Positions 21,982 through 32,630 of a stretch of 64,000 nucleotides of DNA are shown one piece after another. Made by a program: the position numbers and the translations under genes. The notes below the pieces were generated by a model. The model saw only the letters and a list, made by a program, of their open reading frames with translations. It was not told the DNA's origin and did not search any database. Source of the stretch: Cepaea nemoralis (lineage: Eukaryota; Mollusca; Gastropoda; Stylommatophora; Helicidae); the NCBI GenBank assembly GCA_014155875.1, contig JACEFZ010013234.1:1-64000 (forward strand), written 5' to 3'. How positions within the stretch are numbered: position 1 is the stretch's first letter; each line of letters starts with the position of its first letter.

Positions 21982-23706
21982 CTATAACTGCAATGTTGCC
22001 TCTTGTATGAATTTAACTGTCCTTTTTAGTTCACTCAGCGGTCCATAGAGTTTATCTTCCAATGTCGTCTCTCTATGCCAGAAGGTTTGCCTAGATATGT
22101 TATATTTTGGGCAGTCCTGGAGTATGTGCTCTGCTGTCTGCGACGCCAATCTACATGTGCACATGGCTGTTTCACCAATCTTGAATTTTGTATACATGTG
22201 GTTGCGTAATCTATTGTGCCCTGTTCTGAGTCGCAGAATAATGACTTGTTCTTGTCTGTCCATAACGTGGTAGTCATCTTGAGCAGATTTTGGTGGCTTT
22301 CTGACTGATTTGATCATTCTTTTCTTTTGGTGGTATGTAACGGGCACATCAGGCTGTTCTTCTTTGGCTCCTTCCTTAGCCAATTGATCAGCTCTGTCGT
22401 TTCCGGGTACTCCACAGTGGGATGGTATCCACTGTATGGTGACCTTATGCTGACTGCTAAGTTCAGAAAGTAGTGTCCTTAGTACTGGCAATTTCCCAGA
22501 CAGGAGCGCCTCGAGTACTGATTTTGCATCTGTCAATAGCACCACAGGTTGTGTACCATTGCTGGTATTTAGTAATTTCTCTGTTGCTATCTTGATTGCC
22601 TCAATTTCAGCATCGTAGTTATGGCAGTACTTTCCTGTCGGTACTCTAGCTGTGTCCCTAGTATTATTTGGGTATTCTATGTACACTCCCGCTCCTCCAT
22701 TTCGAACAGCATTTTGTGCTGACCCATCTGTGTAGACTCGGATCCAGAGGTCCTGTGGGTATTCTTCATCAAGGAAGCTGAGAGTGGCTGTTCTGCGCTG
22801 CACACTGTTCTGTTCTTCCTTGTCAAATATTCCTCTCACTTTTGTCTGGATTTGTAATGATAGTCTATGTTCATCTTTCCATGGAGTTCGCTCTGGAATA
22901 GTTGTTAGGGGGATACCAACTGTGGGAAAATCGGTGGTTTCTCTGCAGAGTCGTTTGGCCTGGTGGATAAAACTACTTCTTTTCAACCGCCCCATAGCTA
23001 GGTTTTCAAATCTGTTCTTCATAGGGTGGCCTGGCAAGCTGAGGAACTTTTCTGCTTGTATTAGCGTTTTCGTATCTCTGCGCTCACTCAGTGCTTGTGT
23101 CCTCCCCATCTTCTCCATTTCCACTATAGGGGTTGATCTCATCCCTCCTGTGGTGACTCTAAGTGCTTGATTTTGCACTTTGTCCAGCTCTTGTAGTGTG
23201 GTTTTTGATGCCGAACACCACGCAGTTGACCCGTATTCCAGGTGTGGTCGTATGCTCTGTTGATAAACTTTGCTAAGTATTTTCCCACTGGCTCCCCATG
23301 TGGTTCCACTTAGCTTTCTCAGGATGGCTATTTTCCTTCTGGCTTTTGCTACTGCTTTGTTGATGTGCTTTCTCCATGTCAGCCTGCCATCAAATGTTAC
23401 TCCAAGGTATGTTGGTTCTTTATCTTCTCTTAGGGGTGTTCCATTTATCTGGATGGTCCCTGCCTTTTGTTTTGGATAGAGGGTAAATAGGGTGGTGCTG
23501 CACTTGTCAGTGTTTATGCTGACACACCATCTATCTGCCCATGCAACAAATGTATCTACAGCTCTTTGTAGTAATCTGGTGGCCACTGATGCATGTTCAT
23601 TTGTGCTCCATAGAACCAGGTCATCGGCGTACATTGCCGCTTTAATTCCATGCGGTAGATTAGCAACGAGATCATTGATGAAGATTAGAAAAAGTGTGGG
23701 GGACAA
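21982..23706 (-). CDS. RNase H-LINE ORF, second half of RT, RNase H, C-terminus
   Basis: Picks up at MSPTLFLIFINDL, then MYADDLVLWST (catalytic YADD), TYLGVTFDGRLTWRKHI and LRPHLEYGSTAW-like thumb segments. RNase H from residue ~345 has VYTDGSAQNA, DAEIEAIKIA, LLTDAKSVLEAL and WIPSHCGVPGNDRADQLA. It ends with a Cys/His knuckle (CTCRLASQTAEHILQDCPKY) common in RNase H LINEs. The single frameshift at about 23,730 is the only clear lesion; without it the ORF would be about 1,265 residues. The first Met is internal, not a true start. Confidence 0.92.
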   Translation of the reverse strand: MSPTLFLIFINDLVANLPHGIKAAMYADDLVLWSTNEHASVATRLLQRAVDTFVAWADRWCVSINTDKCSTTLFTLYPKQKAGTIQINGTPLREDKEPTYLGVTFDGRLTWRKHINKAVAKARRKIAILRKLSGTTWGASGKILSKVYQQSIRPHLEYGSTAWCSASKTTLQELDKVQNQALRVTTGGMRSTPIVEMEKMGRTQALSERRDTKTLIQAEKFLSLPGHPMKNRFENLAMGRLKRSSFIHQAKRLCRETTDFPTVGIPLTTIPERTPWKDEHRLSLQIQTKVRGIFDKEEQNSVQRRTATLSFLDEEYPQDLWIRVYTDGSAQNAVRNGGAGVYIEYPNNTRDTARVPTGKYCHNYDAEIEAIKIATEKLLNTSNGTQPVVLLTDAKSVLEALLSGKLPVLRTLLSELSSQHKVTIQWIPSHCGVPGNDRADQLAKEGAKEEQPDVPVTYHQKKRMIKSVRKPPKSAQDDYHVMDRQEQVIILRLRTGHNRLRNHMYTKFKIGETAMCTCRLASQTAEHILQDCPKYNISRQTFWHRETTLEDKLYGPLSELKRTVKFIQEATLQL

Positions 23707-25816
23707 GACTCCGCCCTGGGGAACACCAGTGACGCAGTAGTACTTTCTTGCTCTTTAGTCCGTCTATCTGTACTCGGGCTCTTCTGTTGTGCAAGTATGC
23801 TTTTACCCATTTGTACATCCTTCCATTGACTTTGCAGTTTATCAGTTTATTCATCAGATCTTCTTTCCAGACTTTGTCAAAGGCTTTCTTCAAATCTATC
23901 CATGCCGCAAGCACCAGCTTCTTCTCTTGGAATGCATCCTCAATTTCTTGAGAGAGGTAGGTTGTCTGATCTTCCGTAGAGTAGCACTGCCTAAAGCCAG
24001 CCTGCTGTGGCACAAGGATGTTTTTACTTTCAATGTACCACTGCAGTCTGTGATTGATGATGCGCTCCAGTGTTTTGCAGAGACAGCTGGTGAGGCTAAT
24101 TGGTCTGTAGCTAGAGGCAATGGAACTATCTTTCCCTGATTTTAGGAGGGGTATCATGATTGCTTCTCTCCAGGCTTGTGGAACACTGCCTAAGGTCCAA
24201 CTATTATTGAAGATCTGCAACAGCTTTGCTTTGGCCTCTGTTCCTAGGTTCCTGATCATTTCATTGGAGATACCATCAGCTCCTGGTGACTTTCTCATTT
24301 TCAGTTTTGATATGGCTAGCTCCAGTTCGCTGATTGTGATGGGTGCCTCCAGAACCTCATGTACTATTTCCTTCTGTCCTGTATGTTGCCGTTTCTCTCG
24401 AATCTCTTGTTGTTTCTCTGGACTAATTTTGATATTGTTATCTTGTGCGAATGAGTCCGCAAAATGGTCAGCTGCTTGCTTTCTTGTTAAGATGTTTCCA
24501 TCTTTATGTAGTGCAATTTTTGAGTTTCTCCCTGTGCCCTCATCGTTAAGTTGTTTTATTAGCTTCCACAATTTCCTTGTGTCTCTTTCAAAGTTCAGAG
24601 ACTCTGTTTTTTCCTGCCAGCTTTTCCGTCTAGCCTGCAGCTTGGCCCTTTGAAATTTGGCTTTTGCATGCTGGAATTTATTGTGGTGCTCTTGGCTGGG
24701 TGTGGCCTCTGCTTGCTTTCTACATACTTCCACATCATTATGCAACTGTTCCAGTTCACTACTCCAGTAGGGTTTATATTGTTTACGGGCTCCTCTTGGT
24801 ACTGTTTCTCGCGCTGCCTGTAGTATGCATTTCCCAAACTCTTCAACTACTTTATTTATGTCTTTCTCAGTGTTCAGGTTTCTAACCAGTATGCTGGTGC
24901 GATTCTTGTACATTGCCCAGTCTGCTTTCTTGTAGTTCCACCTCGAGAGGGTGCTGCTTTCACTTACAAGCTCATTTTCTACAGTTAGAAAGACTGGCCG
25001 ATGGTCGCTGCCACCAAGTTGTTTCCCAACAATTCGTGTAATGTTCCACTCCAGGTCTGGTGAATGAAAAGCCAGGTCAGGTGTAGTTGTAGAGTGCCAT
25101 GATCTCGAGTAGAAAGTATGTGGGTCGGACGGCTTGTTAACCAAGATAAATCTATTCTCATTCTGCCAGTCTTCCAGTCTCTCTCCTCTCTGGTCCATGT
25201 GATCATAGCCCCAACTCTGCGAGTGGCTGTTGAAATCGCCACACACAATCATTTTTTCTGTTAATGGTAGTGTGTCCAGTGCCTGTGGGCGGTCACTTGG
25301 ACAGTAGTAATTGATCAGATGTAGGTCTGTATAGCCTGTTTTAAGTTTAAGTGTCTGATACTCAGCCCCTTCCATATAGACTTCGATTTGGGAAGCAGTG
25401 ATGTTATTTTTTACAAGGGTAAGTATCCCACCTTTTCGCCTGTCCTTTCGGTCAGATCGGTAACACTGGTAGCCTCTGATTTTGAAGGCTATATTTTCGT
25501 TGAGGTGAGTTTCTTGCAAGCAACATATGCTTACTTTTTCTTGGTCCAGGATGTTTTCTAATTCTATTTTTTTTTTGTTGCTGACTCCCTCCGCATTCCA
25601 GTGCATTATTTTAAGTCTTTGTTTAGTATGGCCAGCCGTTCTATTCTCATGTCCCCTGGCTCCACAGGACATCTGAGAAGGACCTCCAGTAGTTGGGGTT
25701 GGACCCTTTCGAGACATAGGGCCCGGCACTGCACCTGCCTGGGGGTCCAAAGCAGGGCGAGCACCATAACTTTTAGCAGTAGTCGACATATTCCATTTTG
25801 CGTAATTGCGTGGCAT
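23672..25816 (-). CDS. RNase H-LINE ORF, endonuclease and first half of RT
   Basis: 714 codons. Endonuclease at residues ~65-290: IMHWNAEGVSNKKK, CLQETHL, VCGDFNSHSQSWGYD and GGSDHRPV. RT from ~480: KMRKSPGADGISNEM, SYRPISLTSCLCKTLERI, PQQAGFRQCYSTEDQ and WIDLKKAFDKVWKEDL (motif A with catalytic D). The last ~25 residues are out of frame. One extra T at about 23,730 breaks the conserved HGVPQGG block, after which the protein continues in the next frame. About 60 N-terminal residues before the endonuclease are unremarkable. The Met start is uncertain. Confidence 0.92.
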   Translation of the reverse strand: MPRNYAKWNMSTTAKSYGARPALDPQAGAVPGPMSRKGPTPTTGGPSQMSCGARGHENRTAGHTKQRLKIMHWNAEGVSNKKKIELENILDQEKVSICCLQETHLNENIAFKIRGYQCYRSDRKDRRKGGILTLVKNNITASQIEVYMEGAEYQTLKLKTGYTDLHLINYYCPSDRPQALDTLPLTEKMIVCGDFNSHSQSWGYDHMDQRGERLEDWQNENRFILVNKPSDPHTFYSRSWHSTTTPDLAFHSPDLEWNITRIVGKQLGGSDHRPVFLTVENELVSESSTLSRWNYKKADWAMYKNRTSILVRNLNTEKDINKVVEEFGKCILQAARETVPRGARKQYKPYWSSELEQLHNDVEVCRKQAEATPSQEHHNKFQHAKAKFQRAKLQARRKSWQEKTESLNFERDTRKLWKLIKQLNDEGTGRNSKIALHKDGNILTRKQAADHFADSFAQDNNIKISPEKQQEIREKRQHTGQKEIVHEVLEAPITISELELAISKLKMRKSPGADGISNEMIRNLGTEAKAKLLQIFNNSWTLGSVPQAWREAIMIPLLKSGKDSSIASSYRPISLTSCLCKTLERIINHRLQWYIESKNILVPQQAGFRQCYSTEDQTTYLSQEIEDAFQEKKLVLAAWIDLKKAFDKVWKEDLMNKLINCKVNGRMYKWVKAYLHNRRARVQIDGLKSKKVLLRHWCSPGRSLVPHTFSNLHQ

Positions 25817-26174
25817 CCTGATTTCTGTGGTGCGCCTCCTGGCTGGTTGCCTCCGTCTTCAGCACCTTTCCTTTGCTAGAGCAGACTGTGGTCTCACTCG
25901 AGTTTAGATGTGTACACACGCACACACGTGTCTGCACATGCATGTATGTGTATACACTTCTAGAGCACACTGGTTATTTTCCGGCGCCAGATACTCGCCG
26001 TCGCCCCTTCTCCTGTTAGTAGAAACAGTTCCGCCACGTGAAGGCCAGGAGTTGGACTTTTGCTGCTTAGGTTATGTATTCACGAGCCATTGGGGTATTT
26101 AAGCAATGTTGGGCGCTCACCCCAACACTGCGCCCCGGCTACATACAGCAACATTTGGAACCTGGGGTCAACTT

Positions 26175-28348
26175 AAGGAAACTCTTTATACAACTGCCGT
26201 AGGGGTGTACGGCACTGTGGATCATAAGAGGCAGGACTAGTTTGCGGCAAACAGCGAGACTCTGCAGCCCTTGATTGATAAGAAGAATACAGCTCTCTTA
26301 AGAAACAAGAAAACGCCAACGCGTAACACTCTGCGTGAGCTAAAGCAAGCTAGGAACGATGTGCAAAAGGCTGCCAGGCAGTGTGCAAATGATTATTGGA
26401 TCAAGTTATGTGAGTCCATTCAAATCGTATGTGATAAGGGAAACATAAGAAGCATGTATGAAGGAATAAAGAAAGCCTGTGGTCCAATGATCAAAAGAAG
26501 TGCACCATTGAAAACCTTGACTGGAGAAATCATCACTGATAAGAAACAGCAGATGGACAGATGGGTATAGCACTATTTGGAGCTTTACTCAAGTGAGACA
26601 AAACTAGCTGATGATGCCCTCAACGCCATATAGGTCCTACCAACTCTTGACCACCTGGACACACTTCCCACCATAACAGAAGTTAAGTATGCTATAAATG
26701 AACTTGCATCTGGCAAGGCTCCAGGTAAGGATGGGATTCCAATAGAGGTTATCAGGAGTTGGCAAGACACACTCACTCTACAGATCCACCAGCTAATAGA
26801 GCTATGCTGGCGAGGACAAGTCCCACAGGATTTCAAAGATTCAAGCATCATAACACTGTACAAAAACAAGGGCGATTGGAGCGACTGCAACAACTATAGG
26901 GGTATCTCACTTCTGTGTATTGTTGGAAAAGTATTTGCCAGAATTGTTCTGCGCAGACTTCAAGTCCTAGGAGATCAAGTCTATCCCGAATCACAGTGTG
27001 GCTTTCGACAGAACCGGTCTATCATTGATATGATATTCTCATTGCGACAATTGCCTACATCGACCTCACAAAAGCATTTGATTTGGTCAGTCGTGAGGGT
27101 CTGTTCAAGGCACTAAAGAAGCTTGGCTGCCCACCAACTCTTCTGTCCATTGTGGAATCGTTTCACACAGGCATGAAGGGTATAATCAAGTTTGATGGTG
27201 CAACTTCTGAAGAGTTTGAAATCAAGAGTAGAGTTAAGCAAGTTTGTGTACTAGCTCCCATCCTCTTTGGAATATACTTTTCACTTTTACTGAAATATGC
27301 CTTTCGTGATCAGGATGGTGGTATATACATTCACTCACGCTCAGATGGCGGCCTCTACAATGCTCAGAGATTGAAGGCCAAGACCCAAATTAGGAGGGTA
27401 CTGATCAGAGAGTTGCTTCTTGCAGATGATGCTGCAGTTACGACCCACTCTGAGGAAGAATTGCAATGTCTACTATCTGCATTGTAAAATGCTTGTTCTT
27501 AATTTGGTTTAACAATTAGCAAAAAGAAGACACAGATTATGTCACAAGGTGCACATGGGGTAGCATCAATCTTTATTGACGACGCCGAACTAGAGATGGT
27601 AGACCATTTTACATATCTAGGATCAGTGGTAAATATCAAATTATCCCTAGATCAGGAAATCAACATCCGGATTGGTAAGGCAGCAACAACAATGAACAGG
27701 TTAAGAAAAAGAGTCTGGGAGAACAGGAAGCTTACTGCCAAAACAAAAGTCCTTGTCTATCAAGCCTGTGTCCTTAGTACTCTTCTTTATGGCAGTGAAA
27801 CCTGGACAACTTACTAACACCAAGAGAAACGTTTAAACAGCTTTCATATGCGGTGTCTGCGAAGAATTCTTGGTATTAAGTGGCAAGAAAAAATCACAAA
27901 TACTGAAGTATTGGAAAGATCAGGTTGTGTGACGGTTTATTCCATGCTCAGTCTTCGTAGACTTAGATGGATAGGACATCTTAGGAGGATGGATGATGGT
28001 AGAATACCAAAGGACATCTTTTTTGGTGAATTACAGATGGGTAAGAGATCTCAGGGTCGGCCTCTACTACGATACAAAGATGTGTGTAAGCGGGACATGA
28101 TTGATACAGGCATTGATAATGCACATTGGGAGCAAGTCGCCGCTGAACGTGTTGCATGGAGGGCAAACTTCAGAAATGGAATAAAGACAAAGGAGAAAAT
28201 TATTGCAGATAAGTCACACACCGAGCGTGTGAGACGTAAGATGGTGCATGATGGTGGAAATGACCACGTGTTCACGTGCACCTACTGTGAACGGACATTT
28301 ACAGCGCGAATTGGCCTTATCAGTCACATTCGCTACCGCCATAGGTAG
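26175..28348 (+). pseudogene. Zinc-finger LINE copy A, RT and C-terminal zinc finger
   Basis: RT blocks in order: NELASGKAPGKDGIP, NYRGISLLCIVGKVFARI, ESQCGFRQNRS, YIDLTKAFDLVSREGLF, LLLADDAAVTTHSEEEL (a degenerate YADD) and LEMVDHFTYLGSVV. Then LLYGSETW, CLRRILGIKWQEKITNTEVL, RRLRWIGHLRRMDDGRIPKD and a C2H2-type end (CTYCERTFTARIGLISHIR). Stops at about 26,217, 26,568, 26,632, 27,485 and 27,815, plus a small deletion near 27,050 between QCGF and motif A, disable it. Confidence 0.88.
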
Positions 28349-28422
28349 AAGTTTTTATGCCTTTTTAAAGCACAAACTATCGTCTGTCAAGACGGCAAGG
28401 TGCCAATGATAGTTAGTTTGTT

Positions 28423-29520
28423 ATATAGTTAGTTATATAGTTAGTTATTTAGTTAGTTAGTTAGTTATATAGTTAGTTATATAGTTAGTTATATAGTTAG
28501 TTATATAGTTAGATATATAGTTAGTTAGTTATATAGTTAGTTATATAATTAGTTATATAGTTAGTTTGTTATATAGTTAGTTATGTAGTTAGTTAGTTAT
28601 ATTGTTAGTTATATAGTTGATATATAGTTAGTTAGTTATATAGTTAGTTATATAGTTAGTTTAAAGTTAATTTGTTATATAGTTAGTTATATAGTTAGTT
28701 AGTTATATAGTTAGTTATATAGTTAGTTAGTTATATAGTTATTTATATAGTTTGTTAGTTAGTTATATAGTTAGATGTATAGTTAGTTAGTTATATAGTT
28801 AGTTATATAGTTAGTTATATAGTTGATATATAGTTAGTTAGTTATATAGTTGATATATAGTTAGTTAGTTAGTTATATAGTTAGATATATAGTTAGTTGT
28901 ATAGTTAGTTGTATAGTTAGTTATATAGTTAGTTATATAGTTAGTTAGTTATATAGTTAGTTATATAGTTAGATATATAGTTGATATATAGTTAGTTAGT
29001 TATATAGTTAGTTATATAGTTAGTTAGTTAGTTATTTAGTTAGATAGATAGTTAGTTAGTTAGTTAGTTAGTTATATAGTTAGTTATATAGTTAGTTATA
29101 TAGTTAGTTAGTTACATAGTTAGTTATATAGTTAGTTATATAATTAGTTATTATATAGTTAGTTATATAGTTAGTTATATAGTTAGTTATATAGTTAGTT
29201 ACACAGTTAGTTATATAGTTAGTTAGTTACATAGTTAGTTATATAGTTAGTTATATAATTAGTTATTATATAGTTAGTTATATAGTTAGTTATATAGTTA
29301 GTTACATAGTTAGTTAGCTATATAGTTAGTTATATAGTTACTTATATAGTTAGTTATATAGTTAGTTATATAGTTAGTTAGTTAGTTAGTTATATAGTTA
29401 TATATATAGTTAGTTATATAGTTAGTTATATAGTTGATATATAGTTAGTTAGTTATATGGTTAGCTATATAGTTAGTTATATAGTTAGTTATATAGTTAG
29501 TTATATAGTTAGTTACATAG
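28423..29520. repeat. AT-rich satellite array (TTAGTTATATAG)n, right block
   Basis: Continuation of 15,356-16,557 with the same 12/16 bp steps and occasional GATA or ACAT variants. Confidence 0.95.
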
Positions 29521-29527
29521 GACTTCG

Positions 29528-29608
29528 GTGAAGGAAATGAGCGGGCTGACAAGCTCACAGGTGAGGCTACTGTGGAGGGCGGACGCGCCATGGACCAGGC
29601 TGACATTC
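29528..29608 (+). mobile_element. I-type LINE RNase H sliver
   Basis: Encodes GNERADKLTGEATVEGGRA, nearly identical to the RNase H end of the copy at 44,785-46,906 (about 45,060-45,135 there). Only 81 bp, cut at both sides. Confidence 0.8.
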
Positions 29609-29729
29609 TATGTAGCACTTCAACACTCTTTTTCTCGTTTCAATTGATATCTTTTTATTGGTCAGTTTGTTTTTCATCTTGCAAAAGGCTACCTTCGCAA
29701 TGGCAATTCTTGTTCTAATCTCTTCAAGG
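29609..29729 (-). mobile_element. RTE-like LINE sliver
   Basis: Minus-strand RT thumb segment (MAKVAF..., TNKK.S region) matching about 16,970-17,095 of the fuller copy. Cut at both sides: RNase H-LINE on the left, Tc1 on the right. Confidence 0.75.
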
Positions 29730-30345
29730 GCAGGCCAAGTGAATCGTCACAGTGTTCTGCTGCTGCAGATATTGCTGCGTAATACACGCGGTGTGAGTTA
29801 TCCTGCTGGAAAAGATGCAAGTCTGGATAATTTGTGAACACAAGAGCATTCAATGCATCCAGTCCCTCATCTCTATATGTCATAGCATTAACATGTACAC
29901 GGAAGACGTGAAGAAACAAGCGATGGTAAAAACTGAATCCTCTCCATGTGAATACTGCCGCCTCCAAATAGGTTGTGCTGGCGAACACAGCAATCCACAT
30001 AGCGCTTTCCACACCTATCGCCAAATCCGGATATGTCCATCGGCAAAGAATAGGTTGAATCCACTCTCGTGTGTGAATAGTACAGCATTCCACTACAGTC
30101 TAGTCCATCTGACATGTTGCTCTACCTATTGCAGGCGGTGCTGACGACGTCCATGAGTCAAGTTTGGCCCAACATAAGGTTGTCTTGCAGTAAGGCCTGT
30201 ATCTCTGAGTCGTCGTATGACTGTCATTAGAGAGACTTGCACACGTCTACCCACTATTGCTGTTGCTGTTTGAGTTGCCGGGAGAAAACGATTCGGTACC
30301 TCATTTTTAATTACCCGCAAACAAACCGCGTAGCTATTTTTAGCA
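29730..30345 (-). pseudogene. Tc1-like transposase remnant
   Basis: Reads on the - strand: helix-turn-helix part with RRLRDTGLTARQPYVGPNLT, then RWTRL.WNAVLF, ESGFNLFFADGHIRIW, GKRYVDCCVRQHNLFGGGS and FQQDNSHRVYYAAISA. These are the conserved blocks of Tc1-family DDE transposases (VLFTDESRF, FQQDNARPH); both catalytic Asp regions are recognisable. The protein is spread over three frames with stops, so it is dead. No terminal inverted repeats found. Confidence 0.85.
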
Positions 30346-30354
30346 CTGACCTAG

Positions 30355-30540
30355 ATCTGGTCGAAGGGATCCCGTATACCTGAGTTCGAACACAGCGGTG
30401 CTGATTTTTTTTTTTTTCGAAAACGGTGCCGGTCGTTCAGAAAGCAATGGCAAACTACTGAACGTAAAACTTGCCCAGGAATCACAACCAGCCAAAAGGC
30501 TGGGGTTGTCTGCTACGTCCTGTGAAGTATATACGACAAA
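30355..30540 (+). mobile_element. Degenerate tRNA-SINE
   Basis: A box TGGTCGAAGGG at 30,359-30,369, a weakened B box (GTTCGAACAC, about 30,383), then the shared core TCAGAAAGCAATGGCAAACT and CTTGCCCAGGAATCA. A T-run separates the two parts, and part of the head is deleted compared with 5,198-5,448. Confidence 0.7.
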
Positions 30541-30544
30541 TTTT

Positions 30545-31228
30545 TTTTTTTAAAGATCAGGTGGGATCGTCGATTTTCAGAACAGGGATATCGGGATTCA
30601 CTTCCTGGTCGGTCGACAAGTGTATTTGCAGCAATAAGGACCCAAAACCGCTTGTCATTGTCTTCGCAAACTGTCCCCCAGATACATCAGGGATGAGCGC
30701 AGACAGATGGGACATACACAAGATAAGACGAGTAGAGCAACCAGACAGACATGGGAGGCCGAAATCTTGCCAAGGAGGTCACCTCAGACAGGTGCAAGGC
30801 CCAGAACACTTCGGATGAAGACACAGTGACAGTGAAAGAAATCAAGGCTGTACTTCGACGATCAAAAAACAGCGCTCCAGGGCCTGATGGCATAAGATAC
30901 GACGACATCTATAGGTGTACCGACAACGAGCTAGAGAAACTAGCAGACATGTACAATAACAGTATAGAGAGTGCTAGCATCAAGGAGGAGTGGTTACACA
31001 GATATCTGATTTCCTTGCCGAAACCTGACAAAGACCACACAAAAATTCAGGGATATCGAGTTATAACCATGCAGAATACAATAGAAAAGCTGCTGGAGAA
31101 GGTAATTGCCAGGAAAATACAAAGCCAGCTAGAGAGGCAAGGTGTTTTCCCACCTACCCTGGGTGGGTACCGTCCAAAAAGAGACACCTGGACCAATGCA
31201 GCAGTCTTTGCCCATGATGTTTATGAAG
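30545..31228 (+). mobile_element. I-type LINE, RT N-terminal fragment
   Basis: Encodes KNSAPGPDGIRYDDI, EEWLHRYLISLPKPDKDH, GYRVITMQNTIEKLLEKVI and NAAVFAHDVYEGS. Same family and region as 46,906-46,600. Open for 173 codons from 30,751. It ends exactly where RT motif A should begin, joined to an unrelated LINE leader. Confidence 0.85.
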
Positions 31229-31505
31229 GTTCATGGGATGAGGATGAGCACAAAGCTTGGTCTGAACTGTAGAAACCATGTGTTGCCCAAGCAGCATAAT
31301 CCTTCTCTCGCCTTGCCTAGTTTGCTCCACAGGAAAGATAACACCAATGCAACTGGAACAAGACACGCTACGGAAGCTGTCAGATCAGCAAAGCAATGCT
31401 CTAATTGTCCGCCTGTCAGAGCTTCGATCCTAGACGAGTTGCCGACCACGGCTTAGAGTCTGGTCTGCCCAGGCAAACTATTTAGTCTTTAGATGACATT
31501 TCCTT
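31229..31505 (-). mobile_element. 5' leader fragment of zinc-finger LINE (copy A type)
   Basis: Reverse complement of about 20,440-20,700: shares ATGTGTTGCCC, GGAAAGATAACACC and AGAGCTTCGATCCTAGAC. Non-coding. The orientation is opposite to the I-type LINE it is joined to. Confidence 0.7.
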
Positions 31506-31639
31506 GCATTAGTTGAAGGCGTTCACCCTCCACACACTTGCTGCTACTTCTGGAGCACTGGACTGATGTTTGCGCGTGAATTAGTTTTCCCCATTACCAA
31601 TGTCCCTCGCCAGCAGGTGAACCCACTCAGACTCAGAGG

Positions 31640-32425
31640 TACCTGTAATTTACTTCCCCAAGTCAAGGACAAGAAGTCAACATTTAATTCAACGAGTCAA
31701 AAGAAACGAATCTTAGCATAACATTTCTAACGGTAAATCGGTACGAATGTATGGATCAGAAACGCGGAGAACAAAGAAACGATTAAAAATAAACTGCAAA
31801 CATTCACTAAATTGGGGCCTGCAAACAAAACTGAAGAAATAAAATAATATGTCAGAATAACCAAAAATGTGCAGCACGTGATCAGAACTAGACAAATACC
31901 AGTGAACCAATGTGGAGCTCATGGAGAGAACTAGACAAACACCTATGAACCAATATGTAGCTCATCGAGAGAACTAGACAAATACCAGTAAACTAATGTA
32001 GAGCTCATAGAGAGGACTAGACAGCTACCAGTGAGCCAAAAGGTGAGGACAAGACGTTCACGCTGGATAGGCCACACACTAGGAAAAATCTGAAAATATT
32101 ATAACTAGAAAGAGGTTTGTCTGGAACCCACAGGGCAAAATACACAGGAAGGTCTAAAAACACGGAGAAGAGAAGTTGAAACAGAAATTAATAATGAGAC
32201 CCCGGAGATTTAGATATAACACGGAAGATATAGAGAAGTTAATTAGTTGCAGCAAGTATAATTCTAGATATTCACAGTTCACATTGTCCATCCAAGCACT
32301 CACCTCAGTAGCAGGACGACGGAACCTGCATGTTCCACTTTTCACATGGAGCAGTGAGGCGCAATTAACAAAATAATTCTAAATATACACATTAAGGTAC
32401 AGAAAGAATAAATGGTTGCTGTCAC
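31640..32425 (+). mobile_element. LINE C-terminal fragment with internal tandem duplications
   Basis: Resembles 62,886-63,440: a YGSETRRTKK segment, then repeated RTRQIPVNQ, a RWIGHTLGKI region and WNPQGKIHRKV. The stretch 31,877-32,040 contains about four copies of a ~48 bp unit (AGAACTAGACAAATACCAGT...). In the related fragment this is one codon block present only twice. Confidence 0.7.
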
Positions 32426-32630
32426 GTATAGTTAGAAAGCAAAGGTACAGTAAATGCTGTGTATATGCTGAGAATATCAACTGAGCGTTCTATAGAAGTA
32501 AAGAAAGACTTACGTCTTTGCTTTATTGACTACACAAAGGTTTTTGATAAAGTGAGACATGTCAACATGATGAAATGCTTGCAGATCTACAAAGTGATTG
32601 TAAAGACCTTAGACTTGTAAAAACTATATA

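Larger units (their letters stand above)
21948..26166 (-). mobile_element. RNase H-bearing LINE, near full length, with target duplication
   Basis: 4.2 kb on the - strand. GTCAACTT is repeated at its edges (21,940-21,947 and 26,167-26,174), and the host ORF reads through when the insert is removed, so both ends are exact. The 3' tail is (GAA)n on the - strand. It carries one endonuclease-RT-RNase H ORF; no separate gag-like ORF was seen. The fragment at 4,212-4,846 belongs to the same family and is almost identical, so the family moved recently. Confidence 0.92.
20285..28408 (+). mobile_element. Zinc-finger LINE (copy A), split by a nested LINE
   Basis: About 3.9 kb without the nested 4.2 kb element. 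It has a ~700 bp 5' leader, an endonuclease/RT ORF, and a 3' UTR ending in a small hairpin (CGTCTGTCAAGACG, 28,381-28,394). ATAGTTAGTTTGTT flanks it (20,271-20,284 and 28,409-28,422). The GTTTGTT variant is uncommon in the array, which strengthens the duplication. The exact LINE clade is uncertain; endonuclease and RT place it among the APE-type non-LTR elements. Confidence 0.88.
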
